DNA of 64,000 bases from Amaranthus tricolor (lineage: Eukaryota; Streptophyta; Magnoliopsida; Caryophyllales; Amaranthaceae): assembly GCF_026212465.1 (NCBI RefSeq), contig NC_080059.1, forward strand, positions 25,869,292 through 25,933,291, in the 5' to 3' direction. The translations under genes and the position numbers were made by a program. Under the pieces are notes generated by a model. The model did no database searches and had not been told where the DNA came from. It saw only the letters and a program-made list of their open reading frames with translations. Shown here in pieces: positions 21,101-33,557 of the stretch (positions are counted from its first letter, which is position 1; each line of letters begins with the position of its first letter).

Positions 21101-24100
21101 CGTCATTGACCATTACTCCTTGTTCATTCTTCATCGTTCATTCTTCATTGATCATTGATCCTTGTTCATTCTTCATCGTTCATTCTTCTTTGATCATTGA
21201 TCCTTGTTCATTCTTCATTGATCATTGATCCTTGTTCATTCTTCATCGTTCATTCTTCATTGACCATTGATCCTTGTTCATTCTTCATCGTTCATTCTTC
21301 ATTGACCATTAATCCTTGTTCATTCTTCATTGATCATTGATCCTTGTTCATTCTTCATCGTTCATTCGTCATTGACCATTAATCCTTGTTCATTCTTCAT
21401 CGTTCATTCTTCATTGATCATTGAACCTTGTTCATTCTTCATCGTTCATTCTTCTTTGATCATTGATCCTTGTTCATTCTTCATTGATCATTGATCCTTG
21501 TTCATTCTTCATCGTTCATTCGTCATTGATCATTGATCCTTGTTCATTCTTCATCGTTCATTCTTCATTGATCATTGATCCTTGTTCATTCTTCATCGTT
21601 CATTCGTCATTGATCATTGATCCTTGTTCATTCTTCATCGTTCATTCGTCATTGACCATTACTCCTTGTTCATTCTTCATCGTTCATTCTTCATTGATCA
21701 TTGATCCTTGTTCATTCTTCATCGTTCATTCTTCTTTGATCATTGATCCTTGTTCATTCTTCATTGATCATTGATCCTTGTTCATTCTTCATCGTTCATT
21801 CTTCATTGACCATTGATCCTTGTTCATTCTTCATCGTTCATTCTTCATTGACCATTAATCCTTGTTCATTCTTCATTGATCATTGTTCCTTGTTCATTCT
21901 TCATCGTTCATTCTTCATTGATCATTGATCCTTGTTCATTCTTCATCGTTCATTCGTCATTGATCATTGATCCTTGTTCATTCTTCATCGTTCATTCGTA
22001 ATTGATCATTGATCCTTGTTCATTCTTCATCGTTCATTCATCATTGACCATTAATCCTTGTTCATTCTTCATCGTTCATTCTTCAGTGATCATTGATCCT
22101 TGTTCATTTTTCATCTTTCATTCGTCATTGACCATTAATCCTTGTTCATTCTTCATCGTTCATTCTTCATTGATCATTGATCCTTGTTCATTCTTCATCG
22201 TTCATTCTTCTTTGATCATTGATCCTTGTTCATTCTTCATTGATCATTGATCCTTGTTCATTCTTCATCGTTCATTCGTCATTGATCATTGATCCTTGTT
22301 CATTCTTCATCGTTCATTCGTCATTGATCATAGATCCTTGTTCATTCTTCATCGTTCATTCGTCATTGACCATTAATCCTTGTTCATTCTTCATCGTTCA
22401 TTCTTCATTGATCAGTGATCCTTGTTCATTCTTCATCGTTCATTCGTCATTGATCATTGATCCTTGTTCATTCTTCATCGTTCATTCGTCATTGACCATT
22501 ACTCCTTGTTCATTCTTCATCGTTCATTCTTCATTGATCATTGATCCTTGTTCATTCTTCATCGTTCATTCTTCTTTGATCATTGATCCTTGTTCATTCT
22601 TCATTGATCATTGATCCTTGTTCATTCTTCATCGTTCATTCTTCATTGACCATTGATCCTTGTTCATTCTTCATTGATCATTGATCCTTGTTCATTCTTC
22701 ATCGTTCATTCTTCTTTGATCATTGATCCTTGTTCATTCTTCATTGATCATTGATCCTTGTTCATTCTTCATCGTTCATTCTTCATTGACCATTGATCCT
22801 TGTTCATTCTTCATCGTTCATTCTTCATTGACCATTAATCCTTGTTCATTCTTCATTGATCATTGTTCCTTGTTCATTCTTCATCGTTCATTCTTCATTG
22901 ATCATTGATCCTTGTTCATTCTTCATCGTTCATTCTTCATTGATCATTGATCCTTGTTCATTCTTCATCGTTCATTCGTCATTGATCATTGATCCTTGTT
23001 CATTCTTCATCGTTCATTCGTCATTGACCATTACTCCTTGTTCATTCTTCATCGTTCATTCTTCATTGATCATTGATCCTTGTTCATTCTTCATCGTTCA
23101 TTCGTCATTGATCATTGATCCTTATTCATTCTTCATCGTTCATTTTTCATTTACCATTGATCCTTGTTCATTCTTCATCGTTCATTCTTCATTGATCATT
23201 GATCCTTGTTCATTCTTCATCGTTCATTCGTCATTGACCATTAATCCTTGTTCATTCTTCATTGATCATTGATCCTTGTTCACTCTTCATCGTTCATTCG
23301 TCATTGACCATTAATCCTTGTTCATTCTTCATCGTTCATTCTTCATTGATCATTGAACCTTGTTCATTCTTCATCGTTCATTCTTCTTTGATCATTGATC
23401 CTTGTTCATTCTTCATTGATCATTGATCCTTGTTCATTCTTCATCGTTCATTCGTCATTGATCATTGATCCTTGTTCATTCTTCATCGTTCATTCTTCAT
23501 TGATCATTGATCCTTGTTCATTCTTCATCGTTCATTCGTCATTGATCATTGATCCTTGTTCATTCTTCATCGTTCATTCGTCATTGACCATTACTCCTTG
23601 TTCATTCTTCATCGTTCATTCTTCATTGATCATTGATCCTTGTTCATTCTTCATCGTTCATTCTTCTTTGATCATTGATCCTTGTTCATTCTTCATTGAT
23701 CATTGATCCTTGTTCATTCTTCATCGTTCATTCTTCATTGACCATTGATCCTTGTTCATTCTTCATCGTTCATTCTTCATTGACCATTAATCCTTGTTCA
23801 TTCTTCATTGATCATTGTTCCTTGTTCATTCTTCATCGTTCATTCTTCATTGATCATTGATCCTTGTTCATTCTTCATCGTTCATTCTTCATTGATCATT
23901 GATCCTTGTTCATTCTTCATCGTTCATTCGTCATTGATCATTGATCCTTGTTCATTCTTCATCGTTCATTCGTCATTGACCATTACTCCTTGTTCATTCT
24001 TCATCGTTCATTCTTCATTGATCATTGATCCTTGTTCATTCTTCATCGTTCATTCGTCATTGATCATTGATCCTTATTCATTCTTCATCGTTCATTTTTC

Positions 24101-25680
24101 ATTTACCATTGATCCTTGTTCATTCTTCATCGTTCATTCTTCATTGATCATTGATCCTTGTTCATTCTTCATCGTTCATTCGTCATTGACCATTAATCCT
24201 TGTTCATTCTTCATTGATCATTGATCCTTGTTCATTCTTCATCGTTCATTCGTCATTGACCATTAATCCTTGTTCATTCTTCATCGTTCATTCTTCATTG
24301 ATCATTGAACCTTGTTCATTCTTCATCGTTCATTCTTCTTTGATCATTGATCCTTGTTCATTCTTCATTGATCATTGATCCTTGTTCATTCTTCATCGTT
24401 CATTCGTCATTGATCATTGATCCTTGTTCATTCTTCATCGTTCATTCGTCATTGACCATTACTCCTTGTTCATTCTTCATCGTTCATTCTTCATTGATCA
24501 TTGATCCTTGTTCATTCTTCATCGTTCATTCTTCTTTGATCATTGATCCTTGTTCATTCTTCATTGATCATTGATCCTTGTTCATTCTTCATCGTTCATT
24601 CTTCATTGACCATTGATCCTTGTTCATTCTTCATCGTTCATTCTTCATTGACCATTAATCCTTGTTCATTCTTCATCGATCATTCTTCATTGATCATTGT
24701 TCCTTGTTCATTCTTCATCGTTCATTCTTCATTGATCATTGATCCTTGTTCATTCTTCATCGTTCATTCTTCATTGATCATTGATCCTTGTTCATTCTTC
24801 ATCGTTCATTCGTCATTGATCATTGATCCTTGTTCATTCTTCATCGTTCATTCGTCATTGACCATTACTCCTTGTTCATTCTTCATCGTTCATTCTTCAT
24901 TGATCATTGATCCTTGTTCATTCTTCATCGTTCATTCTTCTTTGATCATTGATCCTTGTTCATTCTTCATTGATCATTGATCCTTGTTCATTCTTCATCG
25001 TTCATTCTTCATTGACCATTGATCCTTGTTCATTCTTCATCGTTCATTCTTCATTGACCATTAATCCTTGTTCATTCTTCATTGATCATTGATCCTTGTT
25101 CATTCTTCATCGTTCATTCGTCATTGACCATTAATCCTTGTTCATTCTTCATCGTTCATTCTTCATTGATCATTGAACCTTGTTCATTCTTCATCGTTCA
25201 TTCTTCTTTGATCATTGATCCTTGTTCATTCTTCATTGATCATTGATCCTTGTTCATTCTTCATCGTTCATTCGTCATTGATCATTGATCCTTGTTCATT
25301 CTTCATCGTTCATTCTTCATTGATCATTGATCCTTGTTCATTCTTCATCGTTCATTCGTCATTGATCATTGATCCTTGTTCATTCTTCATCGTTCATTCG
25401 TCATTGACCATTACTCCTTGTTCATTCTTCATCGTTCATTCTTCATTGATCATTGATCCTTGTTCATTCTTCATCGTTCATTCTTCTTTGATCATTGATC
25501 CTTGTTCATTCTTCATTGATCATTGATCCTTGTTCATTCTTCATCGTTCATTCTTCATTGACCATTGATCCTTGTTCATTCTTCATCGTTCATTCTTCAT
25601 TGACCATTAATCCTTGTTCATTCTTCATTGATCATTGTTCCTTGTTCATTCTTCATCGTTCATTCTTCATTGATCATTGA
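18180..25680 (+). repeat. 3,752-bp satellite super-repeat, two tandem copies
   Basis: From roughly 18,180-21,930 and 21,930-25,680 every landmark is displaced by 3,752 bp, including the rare CGTAATTG monomer at 18,245 and 21,997 and the TTTTTCATCTTTCATT variant near 18,355 and 22,107. A few single-base differences separate the copies, such as CTTTATTG near 19,183 and CTTCAGTG near 22,081. Confidence 0.85.
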
Positions 25681-27752
25681 TCCTTGTTCATTCTTCATCG
25701 TTCATTCTTCATTGATCATTGATCCTTGTTCATTCTTCATCGTTCATTCGTCATTGATCATTGATCCTTGTTCATTCTTCATCGTTCATTCGTCATTGAC
25801 CATTACTCCTTGTTCATTCTTCATCGTTCATTCTTCATTGATCATTGATCCTTGTTCATTCTTCATCGTTCATTCGTCATTGATCATTGATCCTTATTCA
25901 TTCTTCATCGTTCATTTTTCATTTACCATTGATCCTTGTTCATTCTTCATCGTTCATTCTTCATTGATCATTGATCCTTGTTCATTCTTCATCGTTCATT
26001 CGTCATTGACCATTAATCCTTGTTCATTCTTCATTGATCATTGATCCTTGTTCATTCTTCATCGTTCATTCGTCATTGACCATTAATCCTTGTTCATTCT
26101 TCATCGTTCATTCTTCATTGATCATTGAACCTTGTTCATTCTTCATCGTTCATTCTTCTTTGATCATTGATCCTTGTTCATTCTTCATTGATCATTGATC
26201 CTTGTTCATTCTTCATCGTTCATTCGTCATTGATCATTGATCCTTGTTCATTCTTCATCGTTCATTCTTCATTGATCATTGATCCTTGTTCATTCTTCAT
26301 CGTTCATTCGTCATTGATCATTGATCCTTGTTCATTCTTCATCGTTCATTCGTCATTGACCATTACTCCTTGTTCATTCTTCATCGTTCATTCTTCATTG
26401 ATCATTGATCCTTGTTCATTCTTCATCGTTCATTCTTCTTTGATCATTGATCCTTGTTCATTCTTCATTGATCATTGATCCTTGTTCATTCTTCATCGTT
26501 CATTCTTCATTGACCATTGATCCTTGTTCATTCTTCATCGTTCATTCTTCATTGACCATTAATCCTTGTTCATTCTTCATTGATCATTGTTCCTTGTTCA
26601 TTCTTCATCGTTCATTCTTCATTGATCATTGATCCTTGTTCATTCTTCATCGTTCATTCTTCATTGATCATTGATCCTTGTTCATTCTTCATCGTTCATT
26701 CGTCATTGATCATTGATCCTTGTTCATTCTTCATCGTTCATTCGTCATTGACCATTACTCCTTGTTCATTCTTCATCGTTCATTCTTCATTGATCATTGA
26801 TCCTTGTTCATTCTTCATCGTTCATTCGTCATTGATCATTGATCCTTATTCATTCTTCATCGTTCATTTTTCATTTACCATTGATCCTTGTTCATTCTTC
26901 ATCGTTCATTCTTCATTGATCATTGATCCTTGTTCATTCTTCATCGTTCATTCGTCATTGACCATTAATCCTTGTTCATTCTTCATTGATCATTGATCCT
27001 TGTTCATTCTTCATCGTTCATTCGTCATTGACCATTAATCCTTGTTCATTCTTCATCGTTCATTCTTCATTGATCATTGAACCTTGTTCATTCTTCATCG
27101 TTCATTCTTCTTTGATCATTGATCCTTGTTCATTCTTCATTGATCATTGATCCTTGTTCATTCTTCATCGTTCATTCGTCATTGATCATTGATCCTTGTT
27201 CATTCTTCATCGTTCATTCGTCATTGACCATTACTCCTTGTTCATTCTTCATCGTTCATTCTTCATTGATCATTGATCCTTGTTCATTCTTCATCGTTCA
27301 TTCTTCTTTGATCATTGATCCTTGTTCATTCTTCATTGATCATTGATCCTTGTTCATTCTTCATCGTTCATTCTTCATTGACCATTGATCCTTGTTCATT
27401 CTTCATCGTTCATTCTTCATTGACCATTAATCCTTGTTCATTCTTCATCGATCATTCTTCATTGATCATTGTTCCTTGTTCATTCTTCATCGTTCATTCT
27501 TCATTGATCATTGATCCTTGTTCATTCTTCATCGTTCATTCTTCATTGATCATTGATCCTTGTTCATTCTTCATCGTTCATTCGTCATTGATCATTGATC
27601 CTTGTTCATTCTTCATCGTTCATTCGTCATTGACCATTACTCCTTGTTCATTCTTCATCGTTCATTCTTCATTGATCATTGATCCTTGTTCATTCTTCAT
27701 CGTTCATTCTTCATTGACCATTGATCCTTGTTCATTCTTCATTGATCATTGA
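18971..27752 (+). repeat. Ladder of ~0.95-kb satellite higher-order repeats
   Basis: The same landmark (28-bp unit, then a TGACCATTGATCC monomer, then TGACCATTAATCC) recurs with starts at 18,971, 19,923, 20,791, 21,743, 22,723, 23,675, 24,543, 25,495, 26,447 and 27,315. The spacings are 952, 868, 952, 980, 952, 868, 952, 952 and 868 bp. 952 is 22 x 42 + 28; 868 is the same unit minus two monomers; 980 has one more 28-bp unit. The four steps 952+868+952+980 make a 3,752-bp super-repeat. Confidence 0.9.
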
Positions 27753-29359
27753 TCCTTGTTCATTCTTCATCGTTCATTCTTCTTGATCATTGATCCTTGT
27801 TCATTCTTCATTGATCATTGATCCTTGTTCATTCTTCATCGTTCATTCTTCATTGACCATTGATCCTTGTTCATTCTTCATCGTTCATTCTTCATTGACC
27901 ATTTATCCTTGTTCATTCTTCATTGATCATTGTTCCTTGTTCATTCTTCATCGTTCATTCTTCATTGATCATTGATCCTTGTTCATTCTTCATCGTTCAT
28001 TCTTCATTGATCATTGATCCTTGTTCATTCTTCATCGTTCATTCGTCATTGACCATTACTCCTTGTTCATTCTTCATCGTTCATTCTTCATTGATCATTG
28101 ATCCTTGTTCATTCTTCATCGTTCATTCGTCATTGATCATTGATCCTTATTCATTCTTCATCGTTCATTTTTCATTTATCATTGATCCTTGTTCATTCTT
28201 CATCGTTCATTCTTCATTGATCATTGATCCTTGTTCATTCTTCATCGTTCATTCGTCATTGACCATTAATCCTTGTTCATTCTTCATCGTTCATTCTTCA
28301 TTGATCATTGATCCTTGTTCATTCTTCATCGTTCATTCGTCATTGACCATTAATCCTTGTTCATTCTTCATCGTTCATTCTTCATTGATCATTGAACCTT
28401 GTTCATTCTTCATCGTTCATTCTTCTTTGATCATTGATCCTTGTTCATTCTTCATTGATCATTGATCCTTGTTCATTCTTCATCGTTCATTCGTCATTGA
28501 TCATTGATCCTTGTTCATTCTTCATCGTTCATTCTTCATTGATCATTGATCCTTGTTCATTCTTCATCGTTCATTCGTCATTGATCATTGATCCTTGTTC
28601 ATTCTTCATCGTTCATTCGTCATTGACCATTACTCCTTGTTCATTCTTCATCGTTCATTCTTCATTGATCATTGATCCTTGTTCATTCTTCATCGTTCAT
28701 TCTTCTTTGATCATTGATCCTTGTTCATTCTTCATTGATCATTGATCCTTGTTCATTCTTCATCGTTCATTCTTCATTGACCATTGATCCTTGTTCATTC
28801 TTCATCGTTCATTCTTCATTGACCATTAATCCTTGTTCATTCTTCATCGATCATTCTTCATTGATCATTGTTCCTTGTTCATTCTTCATCGTTCATTCTT
28901 CATTGATCATTGATCCTTGTTCATTCTTCATCGTTCATTCTTCATTGATCATTGATCCTTGTTCATTCTTCATCGTTCATTCGTCATTGATCATTGATCC
29001 TTGTTCATTCTTCATCGTTCATTCGTCATTGACCATTACTCCTTGTTCATTCTTGATCGTTCATTCTTCATTGATCATTGATCCTTGTTCATTCTTCATC
29101 GTTCATTCGTCATTGATCATTGATCCTTATTCATTCTTCATCGTTCATTTTTCATTTATCATTGATCCTTGTTCATTCTTCATCGTTCATTCTTCATTGA
29201 TCATTGATCCTTGTTCATTCTTCATCGTTCATTCGTCATTGACCATTAATCCTTGTTCATTCTTCATCGTTCATTCTTCATTGATCATTGATCCTTGTTC
29301 ATTCTTCATCGTTCATTCGTCATTGACCATTAATCCTTGTTCATTCTTCATCGTTCATT
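27315..29359 (+). repeat. Satellite block paralogous to 3,549-6,012
   Basis: Same variant order as 3,549-6,012, but with one 419-bp unit instead of two. It contains the 41-bp monomer and the TGACCATTTATCC variant (about 27,778-27,905). Confidence 0.8.
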
Positions 29360-29589
29360 CTTCATTGATCATTGAACCTTGTTCATTCTTCATCGTTCAT
29401 TCTTCTTTGATCATTGATCCTTGTTCATTCTTCATTGATCATTGATCCTTGTTCATTCTTCATCGTTCATTCGTCATTGATCATTGATCCTTGTTCATTC
29501 TTCATCGTTCATTCTTCATTGATCATTGATCCTTGTTCATTCTTCATCGTTCATTCGTCATTGATCATTAATCCTTGTTCATTCTTCAT

Positions 29590-31265
29590 CGTTCATTCGT
29601 CATTGATCATTGATCCTTGTTCATTCTTCATCGTTCATTCGTCATTGACCATTACTCCTTGTTCATTCTTCATCGTTCATTCTTCATTGATCATTGATCC
29701 TTGTTCATTCTTCATCGTTCATTCTTCTTTGATCATTGATCCTTGTTCATTCTTCATTGATCATTGATCCTTGTTCATTCTTCATCGTTCATTCTTCATT
29801 GACCATTGATCCTTGTTCATTCTTCATTGATCATTGATCCTTGTTCATTCTTCATCGTTCATTCTTCTTTGATCATTGATCCTTGTTCATTCTTCATTGA
29901 TCATTGATCCTTGTTCATTCTTCATCGTTCATTCTTCATTGACCATTGATCCTTGTTCATTCTTCATCGTTCATTCTTCATTGACCATTAATCCTTGTTC
30001 ATTCTTCATTGATCATTGTTCCTTGTTCATTCTTCATCGTTCATTTTTCATTGATCATTGATCCTTGTTCATTCTTCATCGTTCATTCTTCATTGATCAT
30101 TGATCCTTGTTCATTCTTCATCGTTCATTCGTCATTGATCATTGATCCTTGTTCATTCTTCATCGTTCATTCTTCATTGATCATTGATCCTTGTTCATTC
30201 TTCATCGTTCATTCGTCATTGATCATTGATCCTTGTTCTTTCTTCATCGTTCATTCGTCATTGACCATTACTCCTTGTACATTCTTCATCGTTCATTCTT
30301 CATTGATCATTGATCCTTGTTCATTCTTCATCGTTCATTCTTCTTTGATCATTGATCCTTGTTCATTCTTCATTGATCATTGATCCTTGTTCATTCTTCA
30401 TCGTTCATTCTTCATTGACCATTGATCCTTGTTCATTCTTCATCGTTCATTCTTCATCGATCATTCTTCATTGATCATTGTTCCTTGTTCATTCTTCATC
30501 GTTCATTCTTCGTTGATCATTGATCCTTGTTCATTCTTCATCGTTCATTCTTCATTGATCATTGATCCTTGTTCATTCTTCATCGTTCATTCGTCATTGA
30601 TCATTGATCCTTGTTCATTATTCATCGTTCATTCGTCATTGACCATTACTCCTTGTTCATTCTTCATCGTTCATTCTTCATTGATCATTGATCCTTGTTC
30701 ATTCTTCATCGTTCATTCGTCATTGATCATTGATCCTTATTCATTCTTCATTGTTCATTATTCATTTATCATTGATCCTTGTTCATTCTTCATCGTTCAT
30801 TCTTCATTGATCATTGATCCTTGTTCATTCTTCATCGTTCATTCGTCATTGACCATTAATCCTTGTTCATTCTTCATCGTTCATTCTTCATTGATCATTG
30901 ATCCTTGTTCATTCTTCATCGTTCATTCGTCATTGATCATTGATCCTTATTCATTCTTCATCGTTCATTTTTCATTTATCATTGATCCTTGTTCATTCTT
31001 CATCGTTCATTCTTCATTGATCATTGATCCTTGTTCATTCTTCATCGTTCATTCGTCATTGACCATTAATCCTTGTTCATTCTTCATCGTTCATTCTTCA
31101 TTGATCATTGATCCTTGTTCATTCTTCATCGTTCATTCGTCATTGACCATTAATCCTTGTTCATTCTTCATCGTTCATTCTTCATTGATCATTGAACCTT
31201 GTTCATTCTTCATCGTTCATTCTTCTTTGATCATTGATCCTTGTTCATTCTTCATTGATCATTGA
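29590..31265 (+). repeat. Satellite block paralogous to 16,501-18,176
   Basis: Offset 13,089 bp from its partner. It holds private single-base changes, for example TTCTTTCTTC near 30,238, TACATTC near 30,278, TTCGTTG near 30,511 and TTCATTATTC near 30,615 and 30,757. It therefore looks less homogenised than the ladder to its left. Confidence 0.75.
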
Positions 31266-31471
31266 TCCTTGTGTTCATTCTTCATCGTTCATTCTTCATT
31301 GATCATTAATCCTTGTTCATTCTTCATCGTTCATTCGTCATTGACCATTAATCCTTGTTCATTCTTCATCGTTCATTCTTCATTGATCATTGATCCTTGT
31401 TCATTCTTCATCGTTCATTCTTCTTTGATCATTGATCCTTGTTCATTCTTCATCGTTCATTCGTCATTGAT

Positions 31472-31476
31472 CATTG
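31472..31476. repeat. Target-site duplication of element C, left copy (CATTG)
   Basis: CATTG before the 5' LTR terminus, repeated at 39,048-39,052. Joining the flanks restores a normal monomer. Confidence 0.95.
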
Positions 31477-32098
31477 TGAAGGAATATGTCCGTAGACATT
31501 TCCGACAATTACTAAATATAAATATATAGGATATTTATGAAGATAATAAAGTTAATTATTATTAGTAATTATATTTGCTTGCTAGAGAATAAATATAATT
31601 GGTGGGTCAATAATAATTGGACCACAACTAATATAATTAATCCTATAAGGTCTTACAAAAGAATCAATTGAACGGTAAATGACTCGGGCCCATTAGGAGT
31701 ATGGGCTTGCGATCCAATTAGGTTAACAAAAGAATCGGTTTCTTTTTGACCTAGGTTACTAGTATTATATGAGGATATAATGCTAGTAGTGGAGAAGTGG
31801 GGATAATGGGACGATGGATGTGAGTATTATTGAAAAACCAGAAAAAGCAAGAGAAACAATCTCTTCCGTTCTAGCAAACGTTGGTGTTCAATTGATTCCG
31901 GTAGACCGAATAGAGGAGCAACGCTTGAGGCTCTCCATATTATCTTATCGCGTTATTTTCGTGGATTTCACGCTACAAAGGTAATATAGACTAATCCTTT
32001 TATATGATTCATATGTTTGATTATGTTTATGATCCTGAGATAGATGTTAGGGAAGTGTTTCCTGAAATTCCGCTTTAAGCATCCATCGTATCCCAACA
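31477..32098 (+). repeat. Element C 5' LTR (622 bp, internal deletion)
   Basis: Begins at TGAAGG and ends at CCCAACA. Compared with the 3' LTR it lacks 51 bp at about 31,830, where GAGTATTAT joins directly to TGAAAAACC. The missing part contains the TATAAATA element and is bounded by the 4-bp direct repeat TTAT. The only other difference seen is a G (32,064) for the A in the 3' copy. Confidence 0.94.
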
Positions 32099-33557
32099 GT
32101 GGTATCAGTTAAGCCTAATTCATAATATTCATATGATTTTTTTTTTCTCTGGAACAAAATACAACCGTTTCTTTTTCATGAAAATCAGGTTTTTTTATGA
32201 TAACTGTTTGGAAGTTATTCATAATATTCCATTTCAATTAGATTGAAATTCAAATGCAAAAACTTGTTTTTCCTGATTTTTGAAGCCATTCATCCCAAAT
32301 ATTGTATATCCATTCGAATTTGTTCGAATTAATCAAAAAAAAAAAAAAAAACATCAGTTTTTTTTGGATGAAAATTCGAAATTTTGTGATAACTGTCTTG
32401 GGGATTTGATCAGTTACGAAACCCACACACAATGAATTGTTAAAACACAAATTTTGTTCATTGTTAATTGTGTTTTTCGTTAAGGAATTCAAGGTTTTGG
32501 ATCGAAAACGCTTAAAACCTTTTTTTATCCCCAATTCAATTTTAATTGTTAAAACACAAAATTTGTTCAATTGGCTTGAAATTTAAATGCGAAAAACTTG
32601 TTTTCCCTGAAATTTGAAGCAATTCATGCACAAAGATTGTATATCAGTTCGAATTTGTTCGAATTCATCAAAAAAAAAAAAAAAAAAAAAGAAAAAAAGG
32701 GAAACAAAAACCGAAAACAAACCGGGAAGCATGCGCACGCCACGAGTTGTCTGAGGTGGCTTAGTGGCCGGAGGGAGGCACAGCTGCGTGGCACGGCAGT
32801 TGTGTAGCCGCTCCTCGAAGGCGGGCTGGTGGGGCAGTGGTGAACCGGCTCCTGGAAGGGTTGCTGGGTTCCCTTCTTTCCCTTTGCTGTTTTCTTTGTT
32901 CCAGTAGCTTAGAGGAAGGTGATCAATGGAAATTCATGGAAGCTTCATGAAGATTAGTTTTTTTTTAGGGGCCATACTAGATCATCTTTTATTCATGCTT
33001 TTATTTGCTTTGAGCGTTTATTTTGGTCTTTTCATGCATAAGTTAATGTATTGGTTAAATATGCTATGTGTTCACTTAATATTAACCATGCTAATTAACT
33101 TGAATCCCCATAAATAATATTGAGTTTTATTGTTTTTCCAAACAACACCTATAAGCCTTTGATAATGAATAATACATTCTGCCAAAGCGAGGTATTGCTC
33201 ATAAATCTTGGGATATGGGGTAAATTTTTTTTGAAAATTTACAGGTTCATGTTTGGTTTCACTCAACAAAATCATCAAAAACAAAGTTTTGGGTTTTGAA
33301 ACTAAGAGATAGGATTGAACAAGAATTATCAATCTATCTACTAAGAATTATAATTAGTTATAATTAGTAAAACGTTTACTTACCTTAACTACTATAGTTA
33401 AAGGCAGGGCCAAAGTCCGTTTAACTGTAATGGGAGAGGATCTTAGTTGTTATTTATTCAAAAGGGGATTTTAAAATTTTGAATAAATTATTAAATTGTT
33501 TAATTACTGCTTATTGATAGACTATTAATTTTACTTTATTACATTGTTGTAGAAATC
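32099..33557 (+). other. Element C long 5' leader with duplicated A-rich modules
   Basis: About 1.46 kb between LTR and gag with no supported gene. It contains two diverged direct copies of a ~110-bp module (about 32,242-32,355 and 32,573-32,690). Each runs from TTGAAATT...AAATGC through ATTCGAATTTGTTCGAATT into an A tract. A shorter repeat, AATTGTTAAAACACAAA, occurs at about 32,435 and 32,544. A locally GC-rich patch lies at 32,728-32,860. The short open frames here look like chance. Confidence 0.7.
32100..32115 (+). other. Element C primer-binding site (imperfect initiator-Met type)
   Basis: TGGTATCAGTTAAGCC begins one base after the LTR. The first nine bases match the plant initiator-tRNA-Met site used by many copia elements (TGGTATCAGAGC); the next three do not. 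Confidence 0.75.

Larger units (their letters stand above)
16500..31476 (+). repeat. Satellite array segment 2
   Basis: About 15 kb of the same 42-bp satellite with 28-bp units and no gene. It continues the array broken by element A: the monomer order on both sides of A (TGATCAGTGATCC on the left, then plain, TGACCATTACTCC, plain) reproduces the order found intact at about 1,640-1,740, 18,650-18,760 and 22,400-22,510. It contains the most regular higher-order ladder in the window. Near 31,271 a 2-bp insertion (CTTGTGTTCATTC) disrupts the register, and the piece ends at the TSD of element C. Confidence 0.97.

Noticed and set aside
32250..33332. Short open frames in the element C leader
   Set aside because: Low-complexity AT-rich translations without homology that I recognise, in both orientations.
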